Made by a program: the position numbers and the translations under genes. A model generated the notes under the pieces. It made no database searches, was not told the DNA's origin, and saw only the letters and a program-made list of their open reading frames with translations. This document shows positions 8,398-17,190 of a stretch of 30,092 bases of DNA, piece by piece (position 1 is the first letter of the stretch; every line of letters begins with the position of its first letter). The stretch comes from JAFLCA01 sp041907145 (GTDB lineage: Bacteria > Bdellovibrionota_C > UBA2361 > JAFLCA01): NCBI GenBank assembly GCA_041907145.1, contig JAYRHW010000235.1, positions 1-30,092 of the forward strand, written 5' to 3'.

Positions 8398-9948
8398 GTG
8401 CCTAAATATCCACGATCTTCTCTTCTTGCCGCACGTGAACGAGGCGCATCATTTCTCGAGGCAGCTATATCGCTGCCAATCTTCTTTGTCGTCATCTTTT
8501 TTCTCATCGATATTGCGCGCTACTTTTTCATATACGCCATGCTCAACTACGCGGCATACTCCGCAGTCGATTTGGCTAGCAAGCTGGAAGTTGAGACTGA
8601 TACTACTTTGTCCGGCTGTGTCGATGCTGCGAGCTGTGCCCGCTTTCGGCGCATTGTCGATGCGGTTCTGAGTAAGGCAACTCGCGTTGGGCAGTTGGTT
8701 GCAAGTCCCTCAACGCAAGCCAGCGGGGCGCGACTGAGATCGTTCTCTCATTACGATCCGGCGCTCTTTCCGAATGATTGTGGAGCCACTGGATCCTCCT
8801 CCAAGAATTGTTCAGGTTTTACTGATGACAGCAACGGAGGGCCGGTGCCCTTTTCGGCCGATGCGGCATTTCTCCGGCCAGGCGAAGCGGTGTGTATTAC
8901 CGGAGAGACCTGCGCTGCGGGCACTGCTTACTCGCATAGCACGAGAGCATTTGGGACCTCCGCTGGTCAGGGCTGGCCCGGCGCCGGAGAGAATTGGGCT
9001 ACGGTCCTGGAGGCACAGCCGTTGGAGGTTAGGCTGGTAGTCGAATTCGACCCAATCACGCCGTTTATTCCGACGTTCAACCTGACGGCTAGTCAGTACG
9101 GTTACCGCAGTGTAAAGAAGGCGGGTAAGCCCTACAGCTTTGATACGGCGCCTACGCCGGCTCCCACAGCGACGGCGACCGCAACTCCTACGCCGACTCA
9201 GCCCCCGCCGACCCCCACCTATACAGCCACGGCGACTGCTACGAGCACTGGGACTCCAACGGAGACGCCCACGAGTACCGTTACCCCGACCGCTTCACCG
9301 TCCCCGACGCGGACCCCGACTGCGACCCCAACCCCAACCGGCACGGTTACTCCGACGGCCTCTGTTACTCCGACGGCGACTGGTACTCCCACGACAACTT
9401 CAACGCCTACGGTTAGTCCGACAGCGACGATTACGCCGACATCGACGATTTCTCCAACTCCAACGGTAACGCCAACGGTGACCGCTACGCCGACGCCGAC
9501 ACCGACACCGACGCCGACACCGACGGCTACTACTACACCGACTTCGACTATTACCCCGACGACGACAGCAACCCCGACGGTGTCGCCGACACCGACTGTG
9601 ACGCCGACGCCGACAGTGACGCCTACTCCAACAGCAACTCCAACCCCGACTCGCACTCCGAGTCCGACGCCGACCTCGACCGTGACGCCTACGCCGACGG
9701 CAACACCGACGGCAACGCCGACGCCGACGATTACACCGACCCCGACTAATACGCCGACCAGGACTCCGACAGCGACTCCTTCGGCTACACCGACAAACAC
9801 TCCTAACCCCAACTGCGCGCTGTGTGCGTGCTATTCTGCCACCGCGTCATGCTGCACCAATGTTCCCGACGGCATCCGCACGCATTGCAACTTTCTCTGC
9901 GGACCCGTGCAGCTTTGTCCCGGTGGTTGTTGTCCTGGTGGTATGTAG
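8398..9948 (+). CDS. TadE/TadF-like pseudopilin with Thr-Pro stalk and Cys-rich tip, gene B of triad 1
   Basis: A 516-aa protein in four parts. Residues 1-50: basic leader, cleavage-like site RG|ASFLEAA (Gly16, Glu21 at +5) and a hydrophobic helix continuing into an aromatic segment. Residues 50-249: a globular domain conserved in all three B proteins, with ADAAFLRPGEAV and GENWATVLEAQPLEVRL. Residues 250-469: a stalk built almost entirely of Thr-Pro with Ala, Ser and Val substitutions. Residues 473-516: a tip with ten cysteines (C-x2-C-x-C, CC, three single C, CC). Ordinary TadE and TadF proteins have no such stalk or tip. The start is GTG 8398; no upstream start exists before a stop at 8362, and no good Shine-Dalgarno is seen. 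Gene C follows after 26 bp. An exposed, rod-like, possibly glycosylated and disulfide-capped protein is inferred. Confidence 0.75.
   Translation: MPKYPRSSLLAARERGASFLEAAISLPIFFVVIFFLIDIARYFFIYAMLNYAAYSAVDLASKLEVETDTTLSGCVDAASCARFRRIVDAVLSKATRVGQLVASPSTQASGARLRSFSHYDPALFPNDCGATGSSSKNCSGFTDDSNGGPVPFSADAAFLRPGEAVCITGETCAAGTAYSHSTRAFGTSAGQGWPGAGENWATVLEAQPLEVRLVVEFDPITPFIPTFNLTASQYGYRSVKKAGKPYSFDTAPTPAPTATATATPTPTQPPPTPTYTATATATSTGTPTETPTSTVTPTASPSPTRTPTATPTPTGTVTPTASVTPTATGTPTTTSTPTVSPTATITPTSTISPTPTVTPTVTATPTPTPTPTPTPTATTTPTSTITPTTTATPTVSPTPTVTPTPTVTPTPTATPTPTRTPSPTPTSTVTPTPTATPTATPTPTITPTPTNTPTRTPTATPSATPTNTPNPNCALCACYSATASCCTNVPDGIRTHCNFLCGPVQLCPGGCCPGGM
9145..9804 (+). repeat. Thr-Pro stalk coding repeat of B1
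   Basis: About 220 codons alternating Thr and Pro with Ala, Ser, Val, Ile and Asn interruptions. Codon choice varies (ACN, CCN), but six tandem CCGACR hexamers at 9490-9525 form a near-perfect microsatellite. One unit is two codons, so gain or loss of a unit keeps the frame. The complementary strand is open as a meaningless Gly-Val ORF. Confidence 0.9.
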
Positions 9949-9974
9949 GCAAGAATTGAGGATATTATTGGGGT

Positions 9975-12215
9975 GTGAGCCTGCCGAATATGAATTCTAG
10001 TCCAAGGAGCAATGGGGAACGCGGACTCTATCTTATCTTGATAGCGTTTTTTCTTTTCGTGCTCGTGGCGCTTTGCGCGCTCGTTATTGGTCTTGGATTT
10101 CTGTCGACGAACAAGACTCGCATGCAGAATATTGCAAATGCAGCATCGATTGGGGCCTTGGATTCATTCGTGCAGTCGCGCAATGCCGCCGGAACACCCT
10201 CGCCCTATGAGACGCGTCGAACAGAAGCAATTACTCGCGCCAATGAAATTATTCAGGCAAATAGGCGGCTACCCGGAGTACGGTTAGACCTCGGGGACGT
10301 CGGTGCCGCTCCAAATGGAGGAAACGGCGGAACGCTCACGCTTGGGATGTGGTACTCCGAAAGACCGGCCAGTGGTAATCCATGCGGATCGAGCGCTACG
10401 AACTATCCTTGCTTTGTTGCTAACCCGCCGGGTGCGTCGGGGACTGCTAGTGCAAATGCAATCAAGCTCGAAATCAAGACCCAGTCGAACAATCCGCTGA
10501 TACTTCCCTTTGCATGGGTGATGGGTAACGCAGGTGTCGAGGCCTCCACGAGTTCCATCGCTCGACTCGTGCAGCGCTGTGTCGTCTTTCTACTGGACGT
10601 TTCGATCTCCACGGTGCAGGAGACGCATATTTCAACGGATTATCGCAAAGATTCCTTGCCTCCGCCCTGCGTACCTGTCGAGTTGGGGGGAAATTGCACG
10701 GCCGCTCAGCAAAATGCAATGTACCCTACTCCGGCGATTGCTGCGGAAACTCCCAATCCGGTATCGATGTTCGCCTACCTTACGAACAATTTGGGCGGAC
10801 TGAAGTATCTTACACCGACCCCAGCTCCGCCGAATCCCAATCCGTGTCAGAACTTGAACAATTATGGGCCTGACGAGTTTTTCTATTTCTGCAACATGCC
10901 GCCCCTTCGTAATGGTACTCCGGCGGCGTCATCATCGGATCCTTTGCATTTCCGCTCCGATTATCGGTTGATGGATTCGAAATGGGGAAGGGTCGCCGTC
11001 GATTCGTACTATCAGTCAATGAGCGGCTATTTTGGGCCGCAGCCTCTTAGCCGTTTTTTCTTGGCTTTCAACGCAGGCATTCGCGCGGTGCAGCAGGTTC
11101 GTTCGCCGGGCGACAAGGCCATGATTTATGTATTCCAGGGCGACGTTATCGGCAGCGAGCCAGCAGCAACGCCGCCAAGCTTCACCATGGCCGAGGATAT
11201 GAACATGATGGTGCAGCTCACCAATATTCTCAATCGCGGCGCTGTGGATGCTCGAGGCACCCCTATCGCGAATATTCCTGTTGTCACACCGAACTTTATT
11301 ACTCAGGGCTGGTTTCCGTACGCGGCCAGCTTTGTTGATACGATAGGTTCCACCTCCAATCAGGCCAAGGCCCTGTGGGACGCCATACAGGTACTCAGCC
11401 AGTGTCCAGACTCAGCCCGCCGCGTCATTGTCCTGGCAAGTGACGGTGTGCCGTCTTGCCGGGTTTCTCGCGGACTAACGCAGGCCACTATCTCGCCTAA
11501 TCCAGCCGTCGATTGCCAGATTCCTGCCGGCTACACCGATTTTTACGTGAATTACCTGGATGCTCGGCAAGCAATTTTGGGGCCCATTAAGGACGAACTC
11601 GTTAAGCGCGGAATTTCCGTCACTACGCTTCTGGATTCAGCGGCCATTGAGCCAAACTTTTTGAACGTTACGGTGGCGCCCGGAACCCCGACTCCTTCCT
11701 CGCAGTGGATAAATCCTGATGACGCTGCAAAGTACGGCTTCTGCGGAACGGGGGAGGGTGGTTGCCCGGCCTTTTTCAATTCATCACCAAGCGTGGGCCC
11801 ATCCACTGCCTATGATACTTGGAGAAATGCTGTACTGCCCGGGGGAGGAGTGAATTGCTTGCAAGGAGCCATCAATGATCCAGCGCGAGACTGCAGCGAG
11901 GGACACTTTGCGTTCCAGTTCTCAAACGTACCCCAGTTGGGGGTAAAGTTTCGCGATCCCAATGCGCTGTGGGGGCAGCTCGCGATTGATACCGGGGGAG
12001 TCATTTGCCCGCTCTTTGACACCTGCAACCCGGCTTGGTACGCCGTCGCCACACCTCCCGCGCTGCTTGCCGGTGTGCGGCAGGGCCTAAGCCAGATTAA
12101 CTGTGCGCCTCTCAATCAGAGCAAAGCACAGCAGGCAATTAACTGCGTGTTGGCCTCGGTGGGAATCGATCCCTACCAAAATGTCGAAGAGATTCCGACC
12201 GTCCCTGCCAACTAA
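9975..12215 (+). CDS. TadG-like VWA-domain protein, gene C of triad 1
   Basis: A 746-aa protein with a TadG-type N-terminus: ERGLYLIL and a hydrophobic helix (about 18-43), then NKTRMQNIANAASIGAL, the usual TadG segment after the anchor. The VWA domain starts at about 200 with VVFLLDVSIS, a full DxSxS metal-ion (MIDAS) motif (Asp208, Ser210, Ser212), and continues to VIVLASDG (Asp490). A long insert of about 150 residues lies between the first VWA strand and the conserved GPQPLSRFFLAFNAGIRAV helix. The C-terminus ends with a KAQQAINCVLASVGIDPY motif shared with triad 2. GTG 9975 is chosen because it gives the same leader length as the triad 2 paralogue; ATG 9990 is the alternative. TadG proteins sit at the pilus base or tip and VWA domains bind ligands, so adhesion is the likely but unproven role. 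Confidence 0.78.
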   Translation: MSLPNMNSSPRSNGERGLYLILIAFFLFVLVALCALVIGLGFLSTNKTRMQNIANAASIGALDSFVQSRNAAGTPSPYETRRTEAITRANEIIQANRRLPGVRLDLGDVGAAPNGGNGGTLTLGMWYSERPASGNPCGSSATNYPCFVANPPGASGTASANAIKLEIKTQSNNPLILPFAWVMGNAGVEASTSSIARLVQRCVVFLLDVSISTVQETHISTDYRKDSLPPPCVPVELGGNCTAAQQNAMYPTPAIAAETPNPVSMFAYLTNNLGGLKYLTPTPAPPNPNPCQNLNNYGPDEFFYFCNMPPLRNGTPAASSSDPLHFRSDYRLMDSKWGRVAVDSYYQSMSGYFGPQPLSRFFLAFNAGIRAVQQVRSPGDKAMIYVFQGDVIGSEPAATPPSFTMAEDMNMMVQLTNILNRGAVDARGTPIANIPVVTPNFITQGWFPYAASFVDTIGSTSNQAKALWDAIQVLSQCPDSARRVIVLASDGVPSCRVSRGLTQATISPNPAVDCQIPAGYTDFYVNYLDARQAILGPIKDELVKRGISVTTLLDSAAIEPNFLNVTVAPGTPTPSSQWINPDDAAKYGFCGTGEGGCPAFFNSSPSVGPSTAYDTWRNAVLPGGGVNCLQGAINDPARDCSEGHFAFQFSNVPQLGVKFRDPNALWGQLAIDTGGVICPLFDTCNPAWYAVATPPALLAGVRQGLSQINCAPLNQSKAQQAINCVLASVGIDPYQNVEEIPTVPAN

Positions 12216-12440
12216 TGTCTGCCATCGAATGGCGGTTCTACGGACTGGATTCAGGCCTAGCCCTACTGAGAGACTGTCTTTTTCGGTACTTTTAGACCCC
12301 TTTCGGATCTAATTCCCTAATATTCGTAGGGTTTTGCAGCAACCTGCGCTCAACCATAGGCATCTAAATGCCGAGAGCTACTGTGTACCTATTTTCTCCT
12401 GTGCTTATCGTGCCGGGAATATAAGCGGGGCTTTAAGAGT
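12216..12440. other. intergenic region between triads 1 and 2
   Basis: 225 bp with no convincing ORF. A short perfect hairpin (GCCAT / ATGGC at 12221-12233) and a second hairpin followed by four T (12315-12335) are the only structures seen. A TATAAG at 12420-12425 just before gene A2 could be a -10 box, but no matching -35 was found. Confidence 0.5.
12315..12335 (+). terminator. weak Rho-independent terminator after triad 1
   Basis: CCCTA (12315-12319) and TAGGG (12327-12331) form a 5-bp stem with a 7-nt loop followed by TTTT. The position, 100 bp after the C1 stop and 105 bp before the next gene, fits a terminator, but the stem and U-tract are short. Confidence 0.35.
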
Positions 12441-13079
12441 ATGCGCCTTTCCTTGTTCTCCTCATCGACTCGAGAATGCGGCGGAGTGCTCACCGAATTT
12501 GTCGTTATCATTCCGATGTTGATTGTCTTCTTTTTCGGCATTTTGGGCTCAGGGCAGCTGATCGGCAACTTAACTTGGATCTCCCAAGCATCCTACATCG
12601 GTGCGGTAAGTGGTTCGGGCATGGCTCAGACAACTGCAGCCGATGCGATTCGAACGAATCTCGAGCGACTGCGCTCATTGCAGAGTCATGGACAGGTCGA
12701 TGCCGGAGCAAACTGGAATGTAACTCCTGCGATTTTTGCCGGGCCGGTAACTCAGAAGCCGGTGATTCGAGTTGATGTCAATGCTAACATCAATCGACTT
12801 TCTCAGGCGATAACGTCCTCTGGACTTGGCGTGGGAGTGGTGGCTCCCTACTTAGTCCCCAACGTTTCCCAATTCGCTGGGCTGAATTCTTTTGCAAATC
12901 CTGCCGGGGTTGGTGGGTGTAGCGGCGCTTCCTGCGGCGGGACGGTTGTCGTCATCGGCAAACCGTACTTGCCAGCCGCCGTTGCGGACCTTGCTGAGTT
13001 GGTAACGTTGGAGGAGGTTCGAGGGCTCGTGGAAGTTCCCTTCGTTGTTGAAGTGGCCCCCCGCCCTCCTAGAGAGTAG
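12441..13079 (+). CDS. TadE-like pseudopilin, gene A of triad 2
   Basis: A 212-aa paralogue of the triad 1 gene A product. It has CGGVLTEFVVIIPMLIVFF with a prepilin-type site after Gly14 and Glu19 at +5, then the closely similar QASYIGAVSG and LERLRSLQS segments, and later LVPNVSQFAGLNSFANP with a C-x4-C pair. It is 50 residues shorter than its paralogue: the charged helical tail is replaced by a hydrophobic, Val-rich end (residues about 170-212). The ATG at 12441 lacks a strong Shine-Dalgarno. It lies 182 bp upstream of gene B2. Role by family: minor pseudopilin of a Tad-type system. Confidence 0.75.
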   Translation: MRLSLFSSSTRECGGVLTEFVVIIPMLIVFFFGILGSGQLIGNLTWISQASYIGAVSGSGMAQTTAADAIRTNLERLRSLQSHGQVDAGANWNVTPAIFAGPVTQKPVIRVDVNANINRLSQAITSSGLGVGVVAPYLVPNVSQFAGLNSFANPAGVGGCSGASCGGTVVVIGKPYLPAAVADLAELVTLEEVRGLVEVPFVVEVAPRPPRE

Positions 13080-13261
13080 CGCGCAAACTGCGCCAAGTCT
13101 GTTATCGCGCCGGAGTCCTTGTTGCAGGAGGCCTTGATATATTTGGGGTCTTCGAGACTAGCCGCGCCCTCAAGTGTGCCTCGTAGCTGCTCCCATTCTG
13201 ATTCGAGGCATGCTAAGTTCGCTGGGTGCCTATTATAATGCCCTAGGCAAAGGAACAAGTT
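13080..13261. other. intergenic region between A2 and B2
   Basis: 182 bp without a + strand gene. On the - strand an ORF beginning at 13258 reads about 60 residues of ordinary protein-like composition before entering the antisense of A2. It is not called as a gene. Confidence 0.4.
13235..13255 (+). promoter_or_regulatory. possible -10 box and ribosome site of gene B2
   Basis: A perfect TATAAT at 13235-13240 stands 21 bp before the TTG start, and AAGGA at 13251-13255 lies 6 nt before it. No convincing -35 hexamer is found 16-18 bp upstream of the TATAAT. The ribosome site is the firmer of the two signals, and it decides the TTG start. Confidence 0.35.
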
Positions 13262-14800
13262 TTGTTCAGGTGGATCGTTCAGTTTCCCGCTCCGCTATCG
13301 AGGGTCCTGAGTATTAGCCGCAGGTGTTGCGACCGCGGGGCTTCTTATATAGAAGCTGCCATCTCGCTCCCGATCTTCTTCTTCATCATTTTTATTCTAA
13401 TCGATATATCCCGCTACTTCTTTATTTACGCGATCTTAAATTACGCCGCGTACTCAGCCGTCGATTTGGCTACAAAGCTCGAAGTAGAAACCGACACCTC
13501 TCAGGTGACTTGCCAAGCATCGGCAACGGGTCTCGCTGGGTGCGCACGTTACCGTCGTATTCTCGACTCAGTCTTGGAGCGGGCTACCAAGCTGGCCTAT
13601 TTAGCGGCAAGTCCCTCCTCGGTTCCAAGCGGAGCTAGGCTTATCGAGTTTTACCACTACCCTCTTACTCTGTTCCCGACCACCAACTGCAGCCCATCTT
13701 GTCTACCGCCCGATCCTTGTACGACTCCACAGAATTGTGCCGGCTTTGTTGACGCTGCGCACGGCGGGCCAATGCCTGTCGCAGCCGATGCCGCATTTCT
13801 ACGACCGGGAGAGGCAGTGTGCCGCACCGCCGCTTGTGACCCTGCTGATCGCCTGGATCATTCAACCAGAGCTTGGGGTGACTTGACGGGGTCCGGACAT
13901 GGTTGGCCTGCTACCGGTGAAAATTGGGCTTCGATTATGGACTCGCAGCCGCTCGAGGTAAGGCTGCAGGTGGAGTTCGATCCGGTTACTCCCCTGTTCC
14001 CCAATTTAACCATCAGGGCGCTTCAATACGGCTTCCGTAGTGTCAAGAAGGCCGGAAGTCCTTATGCTGCGGGCGCTGCGCCGACGGATCCTCCAACCTT
14101 CACTGCTACGGCTACAGCTACCGAGACGCCACGCCCGCCGACAGCGACATCGACCCCCACGTACACGCCCTCGATTACTCCGACCTCTACCGTTACCCCA
14201 ACGCCGTCAGACACACCCACGGTAACGCCGACTTTTACAGTAACGCCGACCGAGACACCGACCGAGACGCCGACAATTACTCCGACATCTACGATCACGC
14301 CTACGGCGACGGAGACTCCGACGATATCGCCGACACCGACAATTTCACCGACTCCGACTATCACGCCGACACCGAGTGTGACTCCGACGCCGACCATCAC
14401 ACCGACGCCGACACCAACGCCGACCGACACTCCTACAAATACAATTACGCCGACACCGACGGTGACACCGACCGATACGCCAACGAACACGCCGACACCA
14501 ACGAATACTCCATCACAGACCCCGACGATTTCACCAACGCCGACCGTTACCCCGACCCCGACTGAAACCCCGACGCCCACGGTGACCCCAACCGAGACAC
14601 CAACTTTTACCGTAACGCCCACGGCAACGATCACCGCGACTCCGACCAATACTCCTACCCCAACGGTTAATCCCCTCTGCTCTACCTGTCAGTGCGGCTC
14701 AGGTAGCTCCTGTTGCACGGATTTTTCGCTCCGGCTGATTTGTATGACGGGGTGTTTCCCGGCGCAGTGCGGGCAGGGCTGCTGTGCCGGCGAAAACTAG
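13262..14800 (+). CDS. TadE/TadF-like pseudopilin with Thr-Pro stalk and Cys-rich tip, gene B of triad 2
   Basis: A 512-aa paralogue of B1 with the same four-part layout: a leader ending RG|ASYIEAA (Glu at +5) with a hydrophobic helix and FFIYAILNYAAYSAVDLA; a globular domain with ADAAFLRPGEAV and GENWASIMDSQPLEVRL; a Thr-Pro stalk (about 274-468) richer in Glu, Asp, Ile and Asn than that of B1; and a ten-cysteine tip (473-512) whose cysteine order matches B1 exactly, with slightly shorter loops. The start is TTG 13262, supported by AAGGA at 13251-13255; no ATG gives a complete leader. Gene C2 follows within 15-21 bp. The shared tip pattern despite a diverged stalk indicates that the tip is under selection. 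Confidence 0.75.
   Translation: MFRWIVQFPAPLSRVLSISRRCCDRGASYIEAAISLPIFFFIIFILIDISRYFFIYAILNYAAYSAVDLATKLEVETDTSQVTCQASATGLAGCARYRRILDSVLERATKLAYLAASPSSVPSGARLIEFYHYPLTLFPTTNCSPSCLPPDPCTTPQNCAGFVDAAHGGPMPVAADAAFLRPGEAVCRTAACDPADRLDHSTRAWGDLTGSGHGWPATGENWASIMDSQPLEVRLQVEFDPVTPLFPNLTIRALQYGFRSVKKAGSPYAAGAAPTDPPTFTATATATETPRPPTATSTPTYTPSITPTSTVTPTPSDTPTVTPTFTVTPTETPTETPTITPTSTITPTATETPTISPTPTISPTPTITPTPSVTPTPTITPTPTPTPTDTPTNTITPTPTVTPTDTPTNTPTPTNTPSQTPTISPTPTVTPTPTETPTPTVTPTETPTFTVTPTATITATPTNTPTPTVNPLCSTCQCGSGSSCCTDFSLRLICMTGCFPAQCGQGCCAGEN
14081..14665 (+). repeat. Thr-Pro stalk coding repeat of B2
   Basis: About 195 codons of Thr-Pro repeats with frequent TPTxTPT units where x is Ile, Val, Glu, Asp or Asn. 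At the DNA level it is imperfect, built on CCGACN hexamers, and in the same orientation as the B1 repeat. Confidence 0.88.
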
Positions 14801-14821
14801 TGTATTATTGAGTCCTTGGTT

Positions 14822-17080
14822 ATGAATGATTGTGATCGAAAAGGTGCGCGCGGATCTTCGACGGAACGAGGCCTTTACATCATTCTGATTGCATTCTTCT
14901 TGTTCGTGCTTGTGGCGCTCTGTGCTTTGGTTATTGGACTTGGATTCCTGTCCACCAATAAGACGAGAATGCAAAATATCGCCAACGTGGCGTCGATCGC
15001 CGCGCTGGAATCGTTCGTTCAAAATCGAAATGCGCAGGGAACTCCGGCTCCCTACGACCAGAGACGCAATGACGCGATCAGACGAGCAAATGAGATTCTC
15101 CAACTGAACAGAGGTCTGCCAGGCATGGGCTTCACTTTGGGAAATTTGGGACTGCCCCCAACCGGCGGAGATGGCGGCAAGCTGGTGTTTGGAATGTGGT
15201 ACCCGGAACGGACTTCTGGAGATCCCTGCGGCTCCGATCCGGCTGATTATCCTTGTTTTAGAGCGAACTCCGAACCTGGTACTGCTTCGAGTGCTGCGAA
15301 CGCCGTGCGCATTGAACTTAAAAGCCAGCCAAATAATCCGCTTATTTTACCTTTTGGCAAGTTTTTGGGGCAGGATTCGATCAATGTTTCCACCTCATCG
15401 CTGGCAAGGCTCGTGCAGCGCTGTGTTGTTTTTGCTCTCGACGCATCGATGTCCACTATTCTCGAGACTCATGTGTCGACGGATTACCGAATCGACGATC
15501 TCCCGCCTACCTGCATCGCGCCTCCGCACGGCAATTGTACACCTGCGGCGCAAAATACTCGATATCCCACTCCGGCGATAGTCGTACTAACGCCCAATCC
15601 GGTCTCGATGTTTGGTTATCTCACTAACCATCTTAATGGATTCACGGTTGGTTCTGGTTTCTCGCAAGTTATGGCTCCGCCGGTTCCGACACCGAACCCT
15701 TGCCAGAACGTGAACAATTATCCTTGGGAGGAGTTCGTTTACTACTGCAACATGCCGCCGAATCGCGCCGGGGCTACTCCTGCCGGCGCCTCCGATACTC
15801 GTCATTTCCGCACGGACTACAGGACCAGTGGGTCACCATACGGCACAGTTGCGGTGGATGTATTTTACGAAAGTATGAATTCCTACTTTGGCCCACAGCC
15901 GCTTAGCCGATTCTTTTTGGCTTTTAACGCCGGCATTCGCGCAGTTCAGCAGGTAAGATCACAAGGCGACAAGGCCATGGTCTATGTCTTTCAGGGTGAT
16001 GGAATAGACAGCGAGCCGGTAAAATCTGGCTCGACCTATCAGCTGGCAGAGAACATGGACATGATGGTCCAGCTCACGAATATCATGAATCGCGGAGCGG
16101 TTAATCGCTTAGGTAATGCAAACGGCGCATACCCTGTTATCACCCCGAACTTCATTACTCGCGGATGGTTCCCTTATGCTTCGAGCAGCAGCTCGATTGT
16201 GGCTTCAACTTCGAATCACGCAAAGGCTTTGTGGGACGCCATCGAGGCCTTGAGTTCCTGCCCGGATTCCGCGCGGCGGGTAATTATTTTGGCCACGGAT
16301 GGAATTCCAACCTGCGCCTTTAGCCGCGACCACCCAACCGGCAATCCTGCTCCCGATCCCCTTAGTGATTGCGTGCGCCCAACGGTGTCGGCTGGCGTCT
16401 ATGCGCCCGACTACTATGAGAACTATTTAGCGGCAGAAGCGGCGATTTTGGGCCCAATTAAGCAGGAGCTCATTAAACGCGGAATTTCAGTTACGACATT
16501 GCTGGATTCGGCTGCGATTGGTCCCAACTATATCAATGCGACTATTCCTCCAGGGCTTACACCGACCCCCTCGTCCATCTTTGTAAATCCGGAGGACGCT
16601 GCTAAGTATGGCTTTTGTGGGATTCCGGGCGCCTCGGGATCATGCACTTCATTCTTTAACATTGCTCCCACCATTGGCCCGGACGCCAGCCTCTACTCCG
16701 CATGGGCTTCTAATACAGCGGGCTGCGCCTATGGTAGCAATCCCGGTACACAGTGCACCGAGGATCAGTACGCCTTCAAATATTCCGGAGTGCCGCAGCT
16801 CGGCACTCGCTTCAGAAGGCCCAATGCGCTTTGGGGACAGCTCGCCATGGATACTGGAGGCGTGATTTGCCCGCTGCTCAATCCATGCCCGTCGAACTGG
16901 TACCTGCCCGGAAATCCTCCGGCACTGGATCCGGCTCGACGAGCTACGATGTCAGAAATTACCTGTTCTCCGCTGAATCAGACCAAGGCGCAGCAGGCGA
17001 TCAATTGCGTGCTCGCGGCGGTAGGCATCGACCCATACCAAAATGTCGAGGAGCTGCCGACTGTCGTACCGGCGAATTAA
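14822..17080 (+). CDS. TadG-like VWA-domain protein, gene C of triad 2
   Basis: A 752-aa paralogue of C1 with closely matching order: TERGLYIILIAFFLF anchor, NKTRMQNIANVASIAAL, then the VWA domain with VVFALDASMS (Asp207, Ser209, Ser211 of the MIDAS motif) and VIILATDG (Asp493). The conserved GPQPLSRFFLAFNAGIRAVQQ helix and the KAQQAINCVLAAVGIDPY end are present. It is clearly closer to C1 than to C3. ATG 14822 is chosen over an in-frame TTG at 14816. The C2 stop is 110 bp from the end of the convergent gene C3. As for C1, the expected place is the outer face of the cell, anchored by the N-terminal helix. Ligand binding through the metal site is inferred from the motif. Confidence 0.78.
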   Translation: MNDCDRKGARGSSTERGLYIILIAFFLFVLVALCALVIGLGFLSTNKTRMQNIANVASIAALESFVQNRNAQGTPAPYDQRRNDAIRRANEILQLNRGLPGMGFTLGNLGLPPTGGDGGKLVFGMWYPERTSGDPCGSDPADYPCFRANSEPGTASSAANAVRIELKSQPNNPLILPFGKFLGQDSINVSTSSLARLVQRCVVFALDASMSTILETHVSTDYRIDDLPPTCIAPPHGNCTPAAQNTRYPTPAIVVLTPNPVSMFGYLTNHLNGFTVGSGFSQVMAPPVPTPNPCQNVNNYPWEEFVYYCNMPPNRAGATPAGASDTRHFRTDYRTSGSPYGTVAVDVFYESMNSYFGPQPLSRFFLAFNAGIRAVQQVRSQGDKAMVYVFQGDGIDSEPVKSGSTYQLAENMDMMVQLTNIMNRGAVNRLGNANGAYPVITPNFITRGWFPYASSSSSIVASTSNHAKALWDAIEALSSCPDSARRVIILATDGIPTCAFSRDHPTGNPAPDPLSDCVRPTVSAGVYAPDYYENYLAAEAAILGPIKQELIKRGISVTTLLDSAAIGPNYINATIPPGLTPTPSSIFVNPEDAAKYGFCGIPGASGSCTSFFNIAPTIGPDASLYSAWASNTAGCAYGSNPGTQCTEDQYAFKYSGVPQLGTRFRRPNALWGQLAMDTGGVICPLLNPCPSNWYLPGNPPALDPARRATMSEITCSPLNQTKAQQAINCVLAAVGIDPYQNVEELPTVVPAN

Positions 17081-17190
17081 TCATAATCGTGAGTGAGGAG
17101 AACGAGCCTCTGCCCTCCTTCTGTGGGATTTCTTGCATTTTTCTTGCGTAGCTCCCGGGCGACAAAGCCACTTTGGTACGCACGCGAAGC

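Noticed and set aside
9145..9804. Repeat array considered as CRISPR or noncoding tandem repeat
   Set aside because: There are no constant repeats with unique spacers. The variation is largely at codon third positions and the frame stays open, so it is a coding repeat.
9219..9812. 197-codon - strand ORF rich in Gly-Val
   Set aside because: It is the complement of the Thr-Pro repeat, which cannot contain stops in this frame. The same artefact appears at 14062-14649.
7498..17080. Idea that the tandem triads are a recent duplication or assembly artefact
   Set aside because: A1/A2, B1/B2 and C1/C2 differ throughout at synonymous and amino-acid positions and in length, so they are old paralogues.
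17081..17190. Bidirectional terminator between convergent C2 and C3
   Set aside because: Only very short stems (such as CAAAG / CTTTG with a 3-nt loop near 17163-17175) were found, with no U-tract.
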